A stretch of 64,000 bases of DNA from Portunus trituberculatus (taxonomy: Eukaryota; Arthropoda; Malacostraca; Decapoda; Portunidae), in assembly GCF_017591435.1 (NCBI RefSeq), contig NC_059268.1, positions 13,996,684 to 14,060,683 of the forward strand, in the 5' to 3' direction. Of this stretch, positions 40,386 to 52,403 are shown one piece after another (positions within the stretch are counted from its first letter, which is position 1; every line of letters begins with the position of its first letter). Made by a program: the position numbers and the translations under genes. Below the pieces are notes generated by a model. It worked only from the letters and a program-made list of their open reading frames with translations. It had not been told where the DNA came from and ran no database searches.

Positions 40386-40470
40386 TAAGGAGGAAAGGGG
40401 AAAGAGAGAAGGAAGGAGACATGGATGAAGACAGAAAAAACAAAGGAAACAGGGTAACAGGGGAAATATA

Positions 40471-40474
<4 letters not shown>

Positions 40475-40508
<34 letters not shown>

Positions 40509-40588
40509 GGGGAGGGGGAGGGGTAGGTGGTGGTGGTGGTGGTGGTGGTGCAGGTAGCGAGAACCATTACCTGTATTACTTTGGCCGT

Positions 40589-40639
<51 letters not shown>

Positions 40640-40717
40640 GCCTTTACCTTGTTGGCTAGTGGGGGAATGGAACAGGCAAGGTAGTACAGCTGTTTGGAAC
40701 GAAGACTGAACGGTACA

Positions 40718-40755
<38 letters not shown>

Positions 40756-40810
40756 CATATTATTTGCAAAGTTTCATTGAGAGGTTGTACTTAATGATTA
40801 GTTTGAGTGG

Positions 40811-40860
<50 letters not shown>
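40475..40860. repeat. (GT)n, (GGT)n, (GA)n and (TC)n cluster
   Basis: (GT)n at 40475-40505, GGT repeats at about 40527-40550, (GT)n at 40589-40635, (GA)n at 40721-40751 and (TC)n at 40812-40860. The last two are inverted relative to each other. Confidence 0.92.
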
Positions 40861-40861
<1 letters not shown>

Positions 40862-41222
40862 AACACTATTTATATATCTCCGTGTGTAATATTTTCATCA
40901 TAATTCTGTTATCATTTTTATTTTTACTTGTTTTCATTTTTTTCTCCTCCTCCTCCTCCTCCTGCACTGTTTCTGGCGGCTGTTCCTCCTTCGACCTGCA
41001 GATGATTATGGAATTTAAAGAGGAGGTGCTCGAGGCGACAGGCTGAGTCACTCCTCCCCCTCCTCCTCCACCCATGTTTTTACCCTCCTGCTATCATCTC
41101 TCCTCATCTGCCCTGCCTCCACACCCTCAAAAGCATAATGTAGGGAAGAAGGAAACCCAAATGTACTTCGCCGCGTACTGTGCTCTACTAAGTGTACGAG
41201 AAAGCCAAGCACCACGGGAAGG

Positions 41223-41257
<35 letters not shown>

Positions 41258-41259
<2 letters not shown>

Positions 41260-41530
41260 CCGGTAGCTCAGTGGTTAGAGAGCTGGCTTCACAAGCCAGA
41301 GGACCGGAGTTCGATTCCCCTGCCGGGTGGAGATATTTGGGTGTGTCTCCTTTCACGTGTAGCCCCTGTTCACTTAGCAGTGAGTAGGTACGGGATGTAA
41401 ATCGAGGAGTTGTGACCTTGTTGTCCTGGTGTGTGGTGTGTGCCTGGTCTCAGGCCTATCCGAAGATCGGAAATAATGAGCTCTGAGCTCGTTCCGTAGG
41501 GTAACGTCTGGCTGTCTCGTCACACACAGT
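41258..41530 (+). mobile_element. tRNA-Val(CAC)-like SINE
   Basis: The head resembles a tRNA: the D-arm GCTCAGTGGTTAGAGAGC, the anticodon stem CTGGC/GCCAG closing the loop TTCACAA (anticodon CAC, Val), the B box GGAGTTCGATTCC and a terminal GCCGGGT. The spacing and T-stem are imperfect, and a long tail follows with AGTAGGTACGGGATGTAA and CTCTGAGCTCGTTC, so this is a SINE rather than a functional tRNA gene. The head is directly preceded by (CA)n, and the tail ends CGTCACACACAG. Confidence 0.8.
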
Positions 41531-41806
41531 TGAATATCCGGCCACGTCTCCTGAATCTAGAAGGTCATGGTAGGTTAGTATTAAGGAAGATGGACTTGTT
41601 TCTCTGTCCATCTTTGTGAGTGCAGATTATAAGTGTAGCGTGTTTAAATAAGGATATAATGAACGTCAGGATTTTTTTTTTGAACAGTTGTAGTTGAAAT
41701 TCTTGCGCTTATTTGTTGCTATTTATAGCTACACCAAACTATAAACTACATTTTTTTATGATAATGTTGTAAACAGGATGCTTAACTGACAGTATTATCT
41801 CCCTTC

Positions 41807-41810
<4 letters not shown>

Positions 41811-41867
<57 letters not shown>

Positions 41868-41909
41868 TCCTAAGAAATAGAACGATATAGCTGGTGAGTG
41901 TTCTTTGGT

Positions 41910-41958
<49 letters not shown>

Positions 41959-42088
41959 GAGGGGGGAGAACAGGAACAGAGAGGAGGAAGCAGTGAGTAA
42001 AAAGATGAATGAATAAACAAATAAAGTGCAGATGGTGGTGGTGGTGGAGAGCGATAATTGGCGTGGTGGTGGTGGTGGTGGTGAGGGT
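41811..42088. repeat. (GT)n, (CA)n and (GGT)n arrays
   Basis: (GT)n at 41811-41865 and (CA)n at 41913-41957 form an inverted pair 47 bases apart. GGT repeats lie at about 42032-42083. Confidence 0.92.
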
Positions 42089-42463
42089 CATCATAGGGAC
42101 GGTTATAGCATGGGGGCAGTTGACGCGTGGTAGTGGAGAGCTATGCCGGACAGATTTACTAGTGTCTAATCATATTTTTTTTGTGATATTTTAAAATTTT
42201 CCCTCCTTTGTCACCTTTTCCTGTTTACAAGTTGTGTGCAGTTCAGTTCATAGTTATTTATGGACGCGATTTTGTGAACTGGACACCGCGAAGGCTTAAT
42301 TAACTTGTGACGAGTGCTTGTAATACTAAACGCGGCCTTTCCTTGCCTTCCTCCCCTCTGCCCCTCCACTTTTCTATCGTCCCCTCATTGTTGTTGGTAA
42401 AGCGTGAATATTGCAGCATGTAGGGAAACTATTATACTCCGGGCCTTTAATGAGCAGTCAGTA

Positions 42464-42471
<8 letters not shown>

Positions 42472-42545
<74 letters not shown>

Positions 42546-42647
42546 CCTCGATTTTCATGAATATTTTTCCTATTAGGCTTATAATTTTCTTTCTAAAACA
42601 ACGGAATTCTCATTTAGGTGATGGGACTTCCACCGGGATATGCGCGC

Positions 42648-42681
<34 letters not shown>
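42472..42681. repeat. (TC)n and (GT)n arrays
   Basis: (TC)n at 42472-42540 and (GT)n at 42649-42681. Confidence 0.92.
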
Positions 42682-42684
<3 letters not shown>

Positions 42685-43093
42685 GTAAGGACATGGGTGG
42701 GGTAGTTGGCCCTCTCCCAATCTTGGCGGGTAAAAAAGGTAGCGGTGTTATAAGAGCTGGGTGTGTCCGGGTCACTTGGCATGGCGGGAGAGAAGTCTAA
42801 GGGCGTGGCTGTTGTCGCCTTGAGAAGACACGAGAAGTCCCCGTCAGCAGCCGTGTCATCGAAGGGAGTAAGGACAAAGGTGGTGTGTGAGGCTCAGCTC
42901 GTCTTTGTTTGTATTTAACGGAAGGAATCTCTTGTTCATCCTTCATCTCGAATGTCTAAACATTTTTGTCCTCGTGTTAGCTTCTGTCAAGGACGAAAGT
43001 GATTGTCAGTCTGGTTCTATATGTTCTTTTTTACATGAGTGGTACATTCATTGTTAAAACGATCACTGGAGTCATGAGCAACCTTGTTAACTC

Positions 43094-43300
43094 TTAACCC
43101 TTCAACACTGGGACACATTTTTGTCCTTGAGATTTGTGTACAGTTAGACCATTTTATTGACATTAGGAAGGGTCTATGAAGGTGAGAAGATGACAAGGAT
43201 CTTCATTATTCTAATCCCAACATGTTTCTTAAGCTGTATAAAATCACCAAACAGTAAGCTGAAAAAATATGGAAACGCGTCTTGGTACTGAAGTGGTTAA
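43094..43300 (-). mobile_element. TTAA-flanked MITE copy 10
   Basis: In reverse orientation, from TTAACCCTTCAACACTGGGA to TTGGTACTGAAGTGGTTAA, with the interior GCTGTATAAAATCACCAAAC. Confidence 0.85.
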
Positions 43301-44007
43301 CAATTAATGCGAGGATCCTGATTTTCAACTTGTAGCACTTCCAGACTTGTTCCAGCTTTGTTTTGCCACCAAGGCGGAGTACCGGCTTCATTTCCTTTGT
43401 ACTCCTCGATTTCTAAACCAAATGTTGTCTTATTAACAATGTCAAGCACCTCTACAAATCATTGAAATCTCTCTTCTGGTACGAACTATCCTTGATTTTA
43501 AGTTAGATTCGTGAGGTGAAAGTTAAGAGATTATTTTGAAAAAGAATGATTGATATTCTTTTTTTTTATGCCTCTAACTTTACTCAATAAAATCAAGTTA
43601 TTAAGATCAGGTAGCAATTATCTTACTGTCAATACCCAGGCAGTGAAAGGCCTAAAATTTCCCTCTCCTTATATACAATACTGTAAATCGTGTAGAAGAG
43701 TAGAGACTGGGTAAGCTTGCGTGCGTGCGTGGCGTGTCTTGTGGCGCGTCTGCATGTCATTGTTGTGTCTCCTGGCGTGGGTGGCGGCGACCGGGGCAAG
43801 GAAGGAGGGAGGGTGAGAGAGAGAGAGGAGGAGCACGTTCTTGCCTCGCCTGTGAATGATGATGCGGGACCAAGGAACGATCACTTGCTGCGGGGAAGGG
43901 AGGATGGAAAACAGTAAAGGAACGCTTGGTAATGTATCTTCTTACTGTGGTGCTGCTCTGGTCTTGCTTATTATGTGTATAGATGCAAATGTGATAGTCA
44001 GATGGAA

Positions 44008-44009
<2 letters not shown>

Positions 44010-44084
<75 letters not shown>
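44010..44084. repeat. (CA)n array
   Basis: Uninterrupted CA dinucleotides, about 75 bp. Confidence 0.94.
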
Positions 44085-44086
<2 letters not shown>

Positions 44087-44858
44087 CCTGGTCTGTGTGT
44101 GTGTGGGGGGGGGGTTGCTCAGTGCACGAGAGTCTTGCTGGCTTGCTGGTTTGCGTGTACGAGGGTTGCGTTTGTTACCTGCTGTGGACTGCACCCATTA
44201 GTACTATTCCCGTTCAGCGTGCCTCCCTCGGCGACACTGGACAACGGGAGCTGCCAGGAGTTCATGAAAATATGTCTAGGAAAGGAGTTAACGATAGAAT
44301 CATTTGTGTTTGAGCTGCTTTGTTTTGTGAATAGCAAGGAATGCGATCAAGTTATCATGACTTGCGTGAAGTGGAAATTATATATAAGAAGATTAATGAA
44401 TGAATAAATGGGTTCAATGAATACTTCGCTAAAAAAAAGTATAGGCAGTGCTTTCATTGTTTCTATCGTCTTCCTTTATTTTTTTATTGTTATTTTATTA
44501 CAGGGATGAGTTTTATTACCAATACTGTTTACCATTCACAAATACGACTAAACACAATTAGAAAATAGCTCAGTGATCGCAGTACAGAAAGTGACGAAAC
44601 TGAATATATTACAAAGGCTGAACAATAACAGACTCTTAGATACTTACTGAACTACCTCAGATTCTAACAACATTCACTATTACAAGAAACAAGACAGCGC
44701 AGTGAAATGTACTAAACCAACTCTATAGGAAAGTCTATTTGCTATTTTCTAGGTAGCAGTAACTGAGCGTGTTTATTTTGACATTCTCTCTCATTTCCCT
44801 CATTAGCTAGACACCTTAGAGCAAAATATATGAAAAGGTTCGCATATGGAGTAGTTAT

Positions 44859-45265
44859 CAGGGTTTGGGTGTGCGTTAGTGAAGTGTAGCATAGTCAAGG
44901 CCACACGTCGATAAGCCTGCTATACTCTAGGTGTGTTTAGCGTTTGCCTTCAGTCTTATCTGACCTGTAAAGAATCCAGTTGTCAGGCTTACAGGGAGAC
45001 AGTCAGCAGGGTTTAGGTGTGCATTAGTGAAGTGACCACACGTCGAGAAGGCTGCTATACTTTAGTTCTGTTTAGAGTTTGCCTTCATTCTTATCTGACC
45101 TGTAAAGAATCCAGTTATCAGACTTACAGGGAGACAGTCAGCAGGGTTTAGGTGTGCATTAGTGAAGTGTAGCATAGTCATGGCCACACGTCGAGAAGCC
45201 TGCTATACTCTAGTTGTGTTTAGCGTTTGCCTTCAATCTTATATGACCTGTAAAGAAACTAGTCA
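44859..45265 (+). repeat. Three-unit minisatellite, 148/135/124 bp
   Basis: Units start with CAGGGTTTRGGTGTGCRTTA at 44859, 45007 and 45142. They are highly similar; unit 2 lacks a short TAGCATAGTCA-type segment and unit 3 is truncated at its end. Confidence 0.88.
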
Positions 45266-45482
45266 TCGTGTTGTAGTGGCCAGGCAGCGCTCAGGACGTG
45301 TTGTGGCGATGACCCAGGTGTGTTGACCCCTCAGGTAAGAGAGTTCCGCTGCGTGAGTCCGTCCGTAACCCTCCCGCGCTACCCCTCCCACCCTCCCTTC
45401 CTCCCTTCCTCCTAGTCCCTTCCCACGCTTGCTTACCCCATTCTTTCTTCCACACGCCTCCCTCCAGCCTCCTTTTCCTACA

Positions 45483-45910
<428 letters not shown>

Positions 45911-46029
45911 TCACGGCCACCACTATCACTACCACGCACGCGCCTTTTGATAGCCATGCCGTTCGTTCATGTATTACTTCAGCCAGTTCGTTTGTTCTGG
46001 TTATGTATTTAGATCATTATTTCCACCCT

Positions 46030-46089
46030 ATGAGACGTGACATGATGAGACGTGACAAGATGAGACGTGACATGATGAGACGTGACATG
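46030..46089 (+). repeat. 15-bp tandem repeat, four units
   Basis: ATGAGACGTGACATG is repeated four times with one substitution (CAAG for CATG in unit 2). Confidence 0.9.
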
Positions 46090-46629
46090 TAGTTGAAGTT
46101 AGTGATGTGTTCCTCGACGACCTAGTGGCAGTGTTGGTGGTAGTGGTGGTGGTGGCGTCTCGAGGTCAGCTCTTCCTGTCAGCCTTGAGCCAAAGCTACG
46201 TTGGTAAGTGTTCAGGTGTGTGAGAACTGAAGAACTTGTGGTGTTGAGGATGGAGTGGGTAGAATGAGGAAGGGATGGGAAGTAATATATGGTTGCTGGT
46301 GATGGATATTAAGGAGAGGGTTTTATCGTAGAGAGAGAGAGAGAGAGTGCCTGACCCCTTCAAGACTCACTAGTATCGTAAAGTTAAGTATATGATGGAC
46401 TTTTCTGTGATGTACCAATTATGAACTTAATACGTCGTTACTAAGGCTTTTTGTTCTTGTGAGTAATGAAGACGATAATGGGGGCGGCGCCGGCAGTGGT
46501 GGTGGTGGTGGAATGAGCTTTTCAGTGTTTGCGATACATTAGACAAACATTCCACACTATTGGAACTGTGTACTTGTAGATGTAATTTATTAGTGCTTAG
46601 TTATTTACCTGTCGATTTGCCAGAGAGAG

Positions 46630-46632
<3 letters not shown>

Positions 46633-46714
<82 letters not shown>
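46633..46714. repeat. (GT)n array
   Basis: Uninterrupted GT dinucleotides, about 80 bp. Confidence 0.94.
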
Positions 46715-46716
<2 letters not shown>

Positions 46717-47371
46717 ACTTTACCGTAGATATTTTCCGTCTTACTCAGGTAGCAGTTAGTGAACCCGTAGTGCCTCGGTCCTTTGTGTGGATGCGGTAGT
46801 CTGCACCACCAGCTCCACTGACCTACCTGAATCGCTTTACTGGCTCTAGCTGGCTCGTGTCCGCTTGGTAGCCGCCGCTGCCACTGAGCCGCCGCGAGTG
46901 TGCTGGCCAGTGTCGACGGCGAACGGAGCAGAACCTGAGTGCTGGTGCTTTGATTTACCGCTGAGGACATGTTGACGAAAGTTCCTCTCGTGATGGAGCG
47001 GAGAGAAGCTTTTATGAGGCCTTGGAAATGTGTTGTGGTGAGGGAGTTTGGGAGGGGCAAGGGTAGGACGGAGAGATCAATAGTGTAGAGGAACCCGCCC
47101 CTCCACTACTCATCCTTCCCTCCCTCTCTCTTCCTGTCGCTCGATGTTCCTCCTCTCGCTCGCACGCGCCCCTCCGCCTAACCTAACCCCGCCACATCCT
47201 AGCACCTTTCAGCCATGATGCAGTTCACTCTATGCTCACCAGCTGCAGGAAGCGCTAGTTCTAGTTGTACTTTATGTAGCAGTGTATTTACTAATCTGTT
47301 TCATAATTATCCAAGCTGTCCATCTCTCTCCCATGTTATTTCTGTATTTGTACTATGTATTATTTTTTTTC

Positions 47372-47372
<1 letters not shown>

Positions 47373-47460
<88 letters not shown>
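47373..47460. repeat. (TC)n array
   Basis: Uninterrupted TC dinucleotides, about 88 bp. Confidence 0.94.
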
Positions 47461-47463
<3 letters not shown>

Positions 47464-48289
47464 GTAGGCGTATTTCTTTTTGTTGTTTATTTTAATATCT
47501 GTTCTCGTTTCTCTTCATTTATAGATGTAATTACAGTTTAACTATTTGCTCTCCTGTCTATTTTAATCTGGGACTGTTTTCCCTCTCATCCCGCTCCATG
47601 CAGCAGTGTTTTGTGTCGGAGTATCGCTGTCTGGCTAACTCCCGTGTACAAGTAATGCTTTTGTTGTGATCCGAGGCCTTGGTATATGTGTTTGTAGAAG
47701 CTAGCACAATCTGCCTCGTAAGAGCCACATTTCTCGCCATTTTTTCTTCCTTTGTGATTCTTTGTGTGTGTGTGCACTTGGTATAGCCGCCTGATGCTGG
47801 CAACCGTGGCAACACATGGTAATTGTGATTGCAAATGCAGCAACAGCGTGGTGGCCAAAGCTGGGATGGAAGGAATCGTGGAGGCCTCTGTGGTGTGGCG
47901 ATGAGGGAGCTTGTATGAGTTCTCTCCTGATAAGTTACAGACAACACACTTACTGTCTTGTAACTATGGCCGTATCATTAAGCTTTTTGAAGCAACACAA
48001 TTCTTGAAGAACTGTAGCGTGTAGAAGAATATCACTGTTAGACTATGTTCCCATACTCACCAAAGAGTTTTAGACTGATATTTTTGCAGTGCAGTCTCTT
48101 ATTAAACAGTTCATTGGCCTAGAGGAGACGAAACTGACCTCCCACTCGTTTTTTCTTCTCCTTGCAAACATTTTTTTACTATGTTGTGAATGTTAACAAG
48201 GACAACCATATTAAGAAACTCGCCCGGATGATTGTTCATTGTGTATAAGTGTGAGCAAAACGGTTTATTCAATAATGTCGCCCATTACC

Positions 48290-48830
48290 CTAATCAGCCT
48301 TTATAATTCTAACTCGTAGAGGATAATGATGAAATTGCAAAGGGCTGCGTACTGTGTGAGTTAGAGACGAGGCTGCAATAACCCAGGATCACTTTATGTT
48401 CTCGTAACGTTAATGATTTGGAATGACACGTCTTGCCAAGCTTATTTAAATGGTTTGATGCCTTAGAGTGTAATTACGAGAGACAGTGTTATGTGTGATT
48501 TGCGAGGCAGTTTGTAGTAAACCTAAGATCCCTCCATGCGTAACCTGAACTGTATGACTGCTATAACGTGTACCCAAGCTTACTCAAATAACACGGAGCA
48601 AATTTAGAGAATGATTTTGAAAGACGCCAAACGTACTGTGTGTGACTTATATAGGCCAGATAGTCGTGATGAATTAAGATCCCTGCATGCCATCTTAACC
48701 TCACCCGTTTAACTGCCTCGGCTCTCCTCAACCTGATTATAACGGAACTGTGCGAGTTTAGAGTATAATTCCAACACAGTGACAGTGAAAAGGATGTGTA
48801 TTTCAGATCTCGTAGCATTTATAGTTTCGC
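48290..48830 (+). repeat. Old diverged tandem repeat, about 140-bp period
   Basis: AAGATCCCT/AGGATCAC-like starts recur at about 48387, 48525, 48679 and 48803. Inside the units, CCAAGCTTAYTYAAAT, TTAGAGTRTAATT and TGTGTGA.TT words recur. The divergence is large, so exact unit boundaries are uncertain. Confidence 0.5.
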
Positions 48831-49301
48831 TCAGTAAAAGTGTCTATAAGATTATTCAACTGTAACGAGAGTCTATACTAGCAATCAGTTTCAGGATCAC
48901 AGCAAAGGTTTAGTAATTCATCGTCAGGGGAACTCATCACTCTGCATGCGATAAGAGAGTTGCGTGAGGTAAATAAAGCTAATAAACTAGATTGCTATAG
49001 GACACGCTTGACAAATTAGAACCAATATTGGAACTGTACTCTCATCGTCGTTTCGCCATCAAAGTTTCGTATGACTATAAGTGATAGGGATTTTCAAGAG
49101 GAGGTTTCAGCGTTATTCTAGTAATAGTTTAACACGTTCTGAGGATAGGCAACGATTCACAGCAAAAAAATGTATACAAGTGCCATCTCTATAAACATCT
49201 ACAAGAAAGAAAGGAATTAAGAAGGGTAGATTATGTAATGTCCATCCAGTGTAAATGGATATTGGAAAGAAAGTGGACATAATATCAAGAGTTGTTAGTA
49301 A

Positions 49302-49512
49302 TTAACCTCTTCGGTACCATGACGTCTTTCCATATTCATTCTGCTTACTATGTGGTGATTTTATACAGCTTCAGAAAATCATGTGGGAATTAGAATAGTA
49401 AAGACTGGCCATTAATCTTTTGACCTCCATAGACCTTTCATTATTTAAGTAAAGTCGTCTAATCATACCCAAAACTCAAAAAAAAAAAGTGTCCCAATAT
49501 TGAAAGGGTTAA
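49302..49512 (+). mobile_element. TTAA-flanked MITE copy 11
   Basis: From TTAACCTCTTCGGTACCATG to CCAATATTGAAAGGGTTAA, with the interior TATACAGCTTCAGAAAATCA. Confidence 0.85.
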
Positions 49513-49867
49513 GGCAAGACGTGGCAAGTTGCAGGGAGGGAGTTAACAAGGATCCTGTACCATCAACGTCAAAAACACACATGAAAACCCGACTAATCAT
49601 CGCTGTGGCCTTGGAAAACTGTCTTGATGAGAGAACAAACCCTTTATAAATACTAGGCAGCTCTGGTCTTGATGGTGGCAGTGGCCCAGAGTTGTAGCCT
49701 CAGCCGGAGAACTCGTTACAGTGAAAGGATGGCGTGGCAGGGCTGGCTGATCCCCGCCCAGCATCTCCCACGAAGCAGAAACCCGGTGGTGGTGGTGGTT
49801 GCGGTGGTTGCGTCACTCCTACAGACTCCGGATGTGACCCCAAGACCATATTTTCCCTACCTATGGA

Positions 49868-49871
<4 letters not shown>

Positions 49872-49912
<41 letters not shown>
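49872..49912. repeat. (TC)n followed by (CG)n
   Basis: TC dinucleotides pass directly into a run of alternating CG (49899-49912), a rare word in this window. Confidence 0.88.
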
Positions 49913-49913
<1 letters not shown>

Positions 49914-50514
49914 CAAAGAAAGTGAAACCTGACAGCCATGAGGAGCAGTGATTCGCTGTTACCGCTAAGCATCTGACCTGTGATCCCTCGAGTGGAAAGT
50001 TGGGAGGTTGGGAGGACGAGTGCTGGAGGAAACTACCTACCAAACTTTCTTTTCTCCTCTTCCTCTTCTTCCTCCTAATCCTCCTCCTCTTCCTCCTCCT
50101 CGGTTCGTACTTTCTCGCTCCCTCCATCTCCGTCAGCATACTTACATAAGAGTAAAAGGATTTGTTACCTACCGTCAGCGAGAGAAACGATAGACAAAAC
50201 CGCCAAAATTGTACTGGAAACTCTTAGACCATCAGTGTATTTCCCTTAGGTTGGGTAGCAAGAGGAATGGATACTGATATGGGTGATACGAACGTTAATA
50301 AGTAAGAGGATTGAAAGAGTGTAGGGGCAGTGGAAGGGAACGTGTGTGTTGTGGGTGGCGTTAAGGGGTGTGAGCCTCCTGCTGCCCCCACCGCCACGTG
50401 CTGCTTGCCAAGTGGATGAGAGACATTCAAATTCAGGACGACAGGGTTGATATTGATAAGGCGACGTCTTTGTTACTGTGGGGGTTTTAAATTGTTCAGC
50501 GAAACCAACTTGGG

Positions 50515-50525
<11 letters not shown>

Positions 50526-50582
<57 letters not shown>

Positions 50583-50687
50583 GGAATCTGCAGTTAATAA
50601 GTTTACGTAATGATACCTTGCCTAATCTCTTGACCTCCCTCTCAATTTCCTCCTCCTCCTCCTCCTCCTCCTCCTCCTCCTCCTCCT
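50526..50687. repeat. (GA)n and (TCC)n arrays
   Basis: (GA)n at 50526-50577 and (TCC)n at 50648-50687, about 250 bases upstream of the 50938 exon. Confidence 0.92.
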
Positions 50688-50937
50688 TTTCCTGCACAAT
50701 GGGAGTGTGAGCACTAAGGAAACAGAAGATGCAGCGTGTCTCTACAGTTCCTTTGATCTTTTGATGTCATGGCCCTTCGTTCCTTGGCCGGCGGTGGGGC
50801 TTTGGGGTGTTACAGAGTCTTGGCTAACGCCCTGGAGCCATCGCGCGGTTGAGCAGCCTAGAAAGTGTTTTTTGTGTAGGTGGTACGATTCTTCAGGTAT
50901 TTTGAGTTAGTATTAATCTTTCTTTCTCTATTTGCAG

Positions 50938-51218
50938 AACCTAACACACAGTTCAGAGTATGGACGAAAGCCTACACGCAGCGACACGAGGGCAAGTCTT
51001 CCCAGCCCGTTATCGTGTCCACAGACCTCTCAGGACCCGGCGCCCCAACTATATCCAACCTCAGCTGCCAAGCCAATGGGGACATATACCTGCAGTGGCT
51101 GAGGCCGGAGAAACTCTACGGTACTGTCGATCTCTACTATATCTACTACCGACCTGAGGATTCATTCGAGTTCGAGGAAATTGCGGTGAACTCCGTAAAC
51201 AACCGCAAAGAGCACAAT
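50938..51218 (+). CDS. Ptp99A: RPTP exon: end of one FN3 domain and start of the membrane-proximal FN3
   Basis: The acceptor is TTTCTCTATTTGCAG and the donor is GTGAGT at 51219. The exon enters in phase 1 and leaves in phase 0. It completes the previous FN3 domain (E-PNTQFRVWTKAYTQRHEG and the strand PVIVSTD), then opens the next without an intervening intron. That second domain starts GPGAPTISNLSC, continues QANGDIYLQWLRPEKLYG with the core Trp, and then TVDLYYIYYRPEDSFEF. NLS is a potential N-glycosylation site. The last codons, NRKEHN, connect directly to FLLTNLSYNTMYEVKV of the next exon. The order and phase make this a confident internal exon. Confidence 0.93.
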
Positions 51219-51697
51219 GTGAGTATTACGTGTGTGTGTGGTAGAGTAGATAAAGAAGCGCGTGCAGTCACCCTAGCGTTGAGTGTTTAGGGAACGTTCA
51301 TTGTACACTCGTCTTCTTTCTCCTGTAAGTGTTGAGGCAGCGAGGCATCAGCACCCAGGCGCAGCTTTTCCTGCCTCTCGGTCACGTCGCTGTTTCAGGC
51401 AAGTGTTCATCTCCGTATAATTGTGTGTCAGAGCGAAGAAAGACACGTAGACATTTACGCGACTCTCGGCACAGTGATGCAGCTCGATATGTTGTAACTT
51501 TGGAGGTGAGGGTTGCGTGTTTTTACATAGTGTTTCTTTTAAAATACGAGATAATTAACTTCAGTGTTGGAGAGTTATGGGTGTGTACACTGCTTTTTAA
51601 TAACGATGGTAAAGACGTACTGGTAATGAGGCAACGAGAGAACTGAAAATTTACAACAGAGGAAGAGTACCAGGAACACAGCTTGTGACAATGTACA

Positions 51698-51701
<4 letters not shown>

Positions 51702-51734
<33 letters not shown>

Positions 51735-52353
51735 TGTTGGCGGGGGAGGAGGGTGTCAATCTACATGACAATACACGCGGTAGGGGAAGCGTATACGAAG
51801 TTGCCCACCACCCTTCCCGTCAGTTCTGCCCTCTGCCATTATGCCGCTATGTTATGCCGCAGTCCATATGTGGCGTAGTGAGTGGCGCCGGGAGTTGGAG
51901 GGGAGACTTAAAGGCAACACCCACGAGCTGCAAGGGGAGTCAAGGGGGAGGCGGCTCCACATTATTACTAAGCACATCAAAGGCCCACCCAACGAAAGAG
52001 AGAGAGAGAGAGAAAAGGGGGGGTGCCATTATGGAATGTTAATAACTACTCTGCGACACTTCTGATCACTGCTGAGAGTAATGTCAGGGTTGCAGTGTCC
52101 AGAGAGAGAGAGAGAGAGAGAGGGGAATGATGCGGGTCGGGAGGTCTGGGAGATGCAAGCAGGATGGCAATGATGAGGGCCGCCAGCGATACACTATCAC
52201 CAGTATACCCGCGGGATGACTCACTGACTGGCGGCACTGAATGACTGGGGTGGTGGTGGAGGTGGAGGTGGAGGGTAACGAGTCGCTGCTTGCAAGGGCC
52301 CGGACGAAGGGACGGGGGCGCCTCTTGTAATTGGGGTGAGCGTCCTCAAGCCC

Positions 52354-52402
<49 letters not shown>
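51702..52402. repeat. (GT)n arrays
   Basis: (GT)n at 51702-51730 and 52355-52402, with short GA runs at 51997-52013 and 52100-52120. Confidence 0.9.

Positions 52403-52403
<1 letters not shown>

Noticed and set aside
41258..41330. Functional tRNA-Val(CAC) gene
   Set aside because: T-stem mismatches, irregular acceptor/D-arm spacing, and a conserved SINE tail shared with 60541 indicate a SINE head.
46100..46210. Hydrophobic stretch (VAVLVVVVVVAS) before a GTAAGT donor, resembling a second signal-peptide exon
   Set aside because: No in-frame ATG: the frame runs back to a stop codon first, and the hydrophobicity comes from a GTG repeat.
47558..47947. 129-codon minus-strand open frame
   Set aside because: Low-complexity-free but without recognisable motif, signal or splice structure; lengths like this occur by chance in 64 kb.
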